Source: Chloroflexota bacterium
GTDB lineage: Bacteria; Chloroflexota; Dehalococcoidia; DSTF01; JACRBR01
Assembly: GCA_016213125.1 (NCBI GenBank)
Contig: JACRBR010000231.1
Coordinates: 1 to 7,820 of the forward strand
Length of the DNA stretch: 7,820 bases
Direction: 5' to 3'
Position 1 is the first letter of the stretch, and each line of letters begins with the position of its first letter. Made by a program: the position numbers and the translations under genes. This document shows positions 4,940 to 7,820 of this stretch, piece by piece. The notes under the pieces are model-generated. The model was not told the origin of the DNA, ran no database searches, and saw nothing but the letters and a program-made list of their open reading frames with translations.

Positions 4940-5138
4940 CGGGCGAATCGCTATCGCGCTTTGATTTTGGGAGGCGTACACCGCACCACGGGCAGTAACG
5001 CAGAACGATGCCGCTGGTCCCTCCATCGTGCACCGGGATGAGGTACTCGTCGAAGCGCGGCCAATAGAGCATGACTCGGTCTTCGTGCTCGACATACAGC
5101 CTCATCAAGTCGCAGCAGTGTCGCGCCTCCGCGGTCAT
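4932..5138 (-). CDS. Small Cys-rich zinc-binding-type protein (DUF6980-like)
   Basis: Predicted 68 residues. H7-C8-C9 near the N-terminus and C49-P-W-C52-G near the C-terminus form a likely zinc site, with RYCPWCG.RLPKSKRD as the closing motif. The HCC...CPWCG..LP.S.R pattern fits the small uncharacterised family I recall as DUF6980; this is from memory and needs a profile search. The start ATG 5138-5136 overlaps the stop of the upstream CoA-transferase (ATGA, 4 nt), with AGGTG nearby as a weak SD. Its own stop overlaps the start of the downstream CoA-transferase by 8 nt. It is too well embedded to be chance: both overlaps are in phase with translational coupling, and its frame conserves Cys pairs and aromatic residues. 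Function is unknown; context suggests a partner or regulator of the CoA-transferases. Confidence 0.8.
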   Translation of the reverse strand: MTAEARHCCDLMRLYVEHEDRVMLYWPRFDEYLIPVHDGGTSGIVLRYCPWCGVRLPKSKRDSDSPDA

Positions 5139-6328
5139 ATGACACCTGCCGCTGCCAACGTGGCGAGATCACGCGCCATGAGGCCGAGCTCGTCGTACAC
5201 CTCCGCGTTGTGCTGCCCTAGGAGCGGCGCCGGTCGGACCTGTGGCGGCGTCGCGGGCATCCGTGCCGGTGAGCCCGGGTACTGCATTGCACCGGCCGCC
5301 GGATGCTCAATCTCGCGGCAGAACTGGCGGGCGTCCAGGTGCGGGGACGCGAGGAGGTCGGCCATCGTGTTCACGGGGGAGATCGGCGCCCGGTACCGCC
5401 CGCCGCGCTCGTATGCCTCCGCCTTCGTCACGCCCGCCGTCCAGATGTAGAGCTGGGCCATCAGTTCGTCGTTGTTCCGCAGGCGCGCGCGGTTGTCCTT
5501 GAACCGCTCGTCCTCGGCCATCCAGTGCATGTCCAGCGAGTCCAGCAGCTGAGGCCAGTTCTTCGGCATCGCGTGGATGCCGATGTGGCCGTCGATCACC
5601 GGGTAGATCCCGACAACGGCCGTCGCCATGTTGCCGCGGCGCGTCAGCAGCGTCTCCGCCTTCCGGTACGCGAAGTCCGGCATGTAGATCTCGAGGATTG
5701 ACGCCATCACCTCCTGCCCCGCCACCTCGGCACGCTGGCCGACGCCGGTCTCGCGCGCGTTCCACACCGCGGCGAGCGTCGCGCCGAACGCCCAGGTCCC
5801 CGCCTGGTACAGCGCATGGTACCCGCCGTTCTGGATGGGCTCGCGATCGCCATCGCCGGTCAGGTAGTGCTGGCCGCCCGTCGCGTACGACGTGAGGTTC
5901 GTCGCCCGCCAGTCCGCGTACGGTCCGGTCAGCCCGAACGCCGTCACCGAGGTTGTCACGATGCTCGGGTTCACGGCCGCGAAGTCCTCGTGGTTCAGCC
6001 GCAGGCGCTCGAGCTCGTGCGAGCTCCGGTCAACCACGACGGCATCGCATTGCGCGGCCAACCTCAGCGCCAGGTCGCGGCCGGTCGGCGTCTGGACGTC
6101 GAGGGTGATGGAGCGCTTCGATGTGTTCAGCCACAGGAACAGCGCGCTCCGCTCGCGGTCCGGTACGCCGCCCGTAAATGGCCCGTGCCCGCGCGATTCA
6201 TCGCCCGTGCCTGGCCGCTCAACCTTGATCACGTCCGCCCCGTAGTCAGCCAGCAGCTTCGTACACCACGGTCCCGAAACGCCGGACGTGAGATCGAGGA
6301 TGCGCAGCGAAGAGAGTGGCGGTGTCAT
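5135..6328 (-). CDS. CaiB/BaiF family III CoA-transferase homologue lacking the catalytic Asp
   Basis: Predicted 397 residues with the full family III fold. It has LSSLRILDLTSGVSGPWCTK (5-24), LLADYGADVIKVERPG (25-40), the NTSKRSITLDVQTPTGRDLALRL block (68-90), a SVTAFGLTGPYADW segment (127-140) and ARETGVGQRAEVAGQEVM (191-208). The C-terminal region has APISPVNTMADLLASPHLDARQF (314-336) and LGQHNAEVYDELG (370-382). Counting back from the shared RETG motif, the position of the catalytic Asp (D182 of the downstream homologue) is L173 here, in ALYQAG. The enzyme may therefore be inactive alone and act as a structural or substrate-binding subunit. I chose ATG 6328 because it overlaps the stop of the FAD oxidoreductase gene (ATGA); the longer frame to 6370 adds 14 residues inside that gene. 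Its own stop forms another ATGA overlap at 5135-5138. Confidence 0.92.
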   Translation of the reverse strand: MTPPLSSLRILDLTSGVSGPWCTKLLADYGADVIKVERPGTGDESRGHGPFTGGVPDRERSALFLWLNTSKRSITLDVQTPTGRDLALRLAAQCDAVVVDRSSHELERLRLNHEDFAAVNPSIVTTSVTAFGLTGPYADWRATNLTSYATGGQHYLTGDGDREPIQNGGYHALYQAGTWAFGATLAAVWNARETGVGQRAEVAGQEVMASILEIYMPDFAYRKAETLLTRRGNMATAVVGIYPVIDGHIGIHAMPKNWPQLLDSLDMHWMAEDERFKDNRARLRNNDELMAQLYIWTAGVTKAEAYERGGRYRAPISPVNTMADLLASPHLDARQFCREIEHPAAGAMQYPGSPARMPATPPQVRPAPLLGQHNAEVYDELGLMARDLATLAAAGVI

Positions 6329-7665
6329 TCGTCGGCAATCGTAACGGGTTGCGTCCCGAACCGCCCGCACACATCCCCTGCCGCCCGCAGGCCCGACGTC
6401 ACCGCCGCCTCTGTGTATGGCCCGACCAGGTAGTCCCCCGCGAAGAAGATGCGATCGCTGCGCTCGCGCCGATCCTTGAAGGCCGCCAGCGATCGGATGT
6501 AGCCGTGGTAGAACTGCGGCACGAGCTCCGGCCAGCGGTGCACGACGACGCGCTCGGTCTTGTCGAGGCCTCGGAGCGGCAACTTGCTCAGCTCTTCGAG
6601 CGTCGCGGCTGCGACCTCGTCGTCGCTCTTGTGCATGAGCTCGGCGGCGTAGGCCTCGCTCAGCGCGCAGTTGAACATGGTCTTGCCTGCGGGCACGGCG
6701 CCCTCCTTCGGGTTCTCCATCGCCATCCCGTAGAGCCGCACGCCCTCCGTGCGGCCGATGCCGAGCCCGTAGATGCCGGGGTCAGCCTCCGTGTCCGACG
6801 TCATCACGAAGCAGATGATGCTGCTGGCGTAGCGGACGCTGTCGAAGAACCGCCGCTCCTCCGCCGTGAGGGTTTCGCACAGCCGCGCAACGTGGTTGCC
6901 GGGTGTTGCCACTACCACCGCATCCGCGGTCAGGGTCTCGCCCGTCCCCAGTCGCACCGACACGTCGTCCGCCGTGTGGGTGATCCCCGAGGCCTCCACG
7001 CTCGTCCGCACCCGCAGCTTCGAGGCCAGCGTGCGTGTCAGCAGGCCGTTCCCGCCCTGGAACGCGCTCAGTCGGAACCCGCCGAACATGTAGTCGATGG
7101 TGGCCAGCACGAATGCGCGCGACAGGTTCTCCGGCAGCACGGTGAACGTCGACGCGAACGGCGGCTCGATGATGTAGTTGAGCACCTCGCGGCCGTACCG
7201 GCGCAGCGCCCAGTCGTGCGCGGTCGCATCGTCCAGTGGCGCTGCCTTCTCGATGGCGTAGAAGTCGAGCAGCCGCTTGTTGCGTCGCAGTTCGAACAGG
7301 ATCCCCGGGAGCCGCACCCTGCTGCCCCACGAGAGGTCGCGCGCGCGCAGGATCGCCTTCAACCCTGCGTAGTTGCTACGGACGAACCGGCCGTTGCGAA
7401 GCGTCGCGCCCCGCCCCGTCTTCAGCCGTCGCACCTGAGCCTTCAATCCCAGCTCGTCCACCAGAGCCCGCATGTTGCGATAGCTGCTGGCGATGAACTG
7501 CGCGCCCCGATCGACGACGAAGTCGCCGTGACGTTCGCTCCGCATCCGGCCGCCTGGCTCGTCGTTGCGCTCCAGCACCTCGACGTCGAAGCCGTCCTTC
7601 TGCAGCGTGTACGCAGCCGTCAAGCCCGCGATCCCGCCTCCAACCACGATGATCTTGCGCGTCAT
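6325..7665 (-). CDS. FAD-dependent oxidoreductase (amine oxidase / protoporphyrinogen oxidase-like)
   Basis: Predicted 446 residues. The N-terminal Rossmann fold has the dinucleotide motif V-G-G-G-I-A-G-L (8-15) and the acidic strand end VEVLERN (28-34). PGGRMRSE (37-44) and VDRGAQFI (51-58) follow, typical of the flavin amine oxidase, protoporphyrinogen oxidase and phytoene desaturase superfamily. The C-terminal FAD motif is IFFAGDYLVGPYTEAAVTSG (406-425), with a final helix LRAAGDVCG. VVVATPGNHVARL (250-262) is the usual second FAD-contact strand. The substrate is not evident; no haem-synthesis genes are nearby, so a HemY role is not favoured. I chose ATG 7665: earlier in-frame starts reach 7767, but the extra 34 residues overlap the divergent promoter and lack conserved features. 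It lacks an SD but has a -10-like TATTCT seven bases upstream. It is the first gene of the four-gene minus-strand operon and overlaps the next by 4 nt. Confidence 0.9.
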   Translation of the reverse strand: MTRKIIVVGGGIAGLTAAYTLQKDGFDVEVLERNDEPGGRMRSERHGDFVVDRGAQFIASSYRNMRALVDELGLKAQVRRLKTGRGATLRNGRFVRSNYAGLKAILRARDLSWGSRVRLPGILFELRRNKRLLDFYAIEKAAPLDDATAHDWALRRYGREVLNYIIEPPFASTFTVLPENLSRAFVLATIDYMFGGFRLSAFQGGNGLLTRTLASKLRVRTSVEASGITHTADDVSVRLGTGETLTADAVVVATPGNHVARLCETLTAEERRFFDSVRYASSIICFVMTSDTEADPGIYGLGIGRTEGVRLYGMAMENPKEGAVPAGKTMFNCALSEAYAAELMHKSDDEVAAATLEELSKLPLRGLDKTERVVVHRWPELVPQFYHGYIRSLAAFKDRRERSDRIFFAGDYLVGPYTEAAVTSGLRAAGDVCGRFGTQPVTIADE

Positions 7666-7672
7666 AGCGACG

Positions 7673-7678
7673 AGAATA
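7673..7678 (-). promoter_or_regulatory. -10 box candidate for a leaderless operon transcript
   Basis: On the minus strand TATTCT (7678-7673) ends seven bases before the ATG at 7665. That spacing would put the transcription start at or next to the start codon, which agrees with the absence of an SD. No good -35 is visible 16-19 nt upstream. Confidence 0.4.
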
Positions 7679-7704
7679 CCGGCCGCGGGACTCTGATGTA
7701 CCCC

Positions 7705-7734
7705 TTGACACCCTGACATCCGCCGTCGTACGCT
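7705..7734 (+). promoter_or_regulatory. Sigma-70-type promoter for the divergent gene
   Basis: A perfect TTGACA (7705-7710) is followed after 18 bases by TACGCT (7729-7734), which keeps the key first, second and last bases of the -10. The expected start near 7741 would leave about 48 nt of leader before the ATG at 7789. Short flanking segments GATGT (7695-7699) and ACATC (7716-7720) form an inverted repeat around the -35 that could be an operator, though the arms are short. Confidence 0.55.
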
Positions 7735-7788
7735 CCCCGCAACGCAGGCCGCGCCCGCGGTCGCCACGATACGGGAGGAGGTGCCTCG

Positions 7789-7820
7789 ATGACCGTCAAT
7801 GCCATCGCCCCGGTACTGTC
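7789..7820 (+). CDS. N-terminus of an unidentified protein (partial)
   Basis: ATG at 7789-7791 has a strong SD (GGAGGAGG, 7774-7781) at a spacing of 7 nt and a promoter upstream. Only ten codons (MTVNAIAPVL) lie inside the window, too few to name a family. It is divergent from the FAD oxidoreductase, so the 123-nt gap between the two starts is a shared control region. Confidence 0.65.
   Translation, partial: MTVNAIAPVL

Noticed and set aside
4951..5172. Alternative minus-strand frame over the small Cys-rich gene
   Set aside because: The product is Arg-rich without motifs. The 4932-5138 frame has both coupled overlaps and paired Cys motifs.
6316..7716. 466-residue plus-strand frame opposite the FAD oxidoreductase
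   Set aside because: Its His/Arg/Val-rich product has no recognisable motif, while the minus strand has clear FAD-binding motifs. This is a typical GC-rich mirror frame.

Overview
This is a GC-rich bacterial chromosome segment with no phage, IS or CRISPR signature. It carries two family III (CaiB/BaiF) CoA-transferase genes, a lysine/alanine-rich histone-H1-like protein, an RDD membrane protein and a protoporphyrinogen-oxidase-like flavoprotein. That mix would fit Chloroflexota (Dehalococcoidia/SAR202-like) or another GC-rich soil or marine lineage. The assignment is an inference from gene content, and nothing here is diagnostic.

Layout. (1) At 3-98 (+) is the last 31 codons of an unidentified gene. 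(2) Positions 159-1493 (-) hold a two-gene unit of tandemly duplicated GNAT (RimJ/RimL-type) N-acetyltransferases whose ends overlap by 8 nt. Before them on the same strand lies what looks like a complete attenuation leader: a TATACT -10 box, a 39-codon leader ORF with a strong Shine-Dalgarno (SD), several hairpins, then an intrinsic terminator 24 nt before the first GNAT start. (3) Positions 1582-2217 (+) hold a possible 42-codon ORF, the histone-H1-like gene and a 12-bp stem hairpin. (4) Positions 2289-3559 (+) hold a zinc-ribbon/RDD membrane protein gene broken by a one-base frameshift in a G5 run, followed by a membrane-anchored protein of unknown function. (5) Positions 3562-3638 are eleven heptamer repeats between convergent genes. 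(6) Positions 7665 down to 3644 (-) form a tightly overlapping four-gene operon: FAD oxidoreductase, CoA-transferase without the catalytic Asp, small Cys-rich protein, CoA-transferase with the catalytic Asp. The junctions are ATGA, ATGA and ATGCCTGA. (7) From 7789 (+) a divergent gene starts, with a good promoter and SD, and runs off the window.

The two most interesting items are the attenuator-like leader of the GNAT pair and the CoA-transferase pair, in which one subunit seems catalytic and the other has Leu at the catalytic position, with a small zinc-binding-type protein between them. The latter suggests a heteromeric CoA-transferase acting with the flavoprotein on an unknown acyl substrate. 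All functions are read from sequence by eye; no database search was run.
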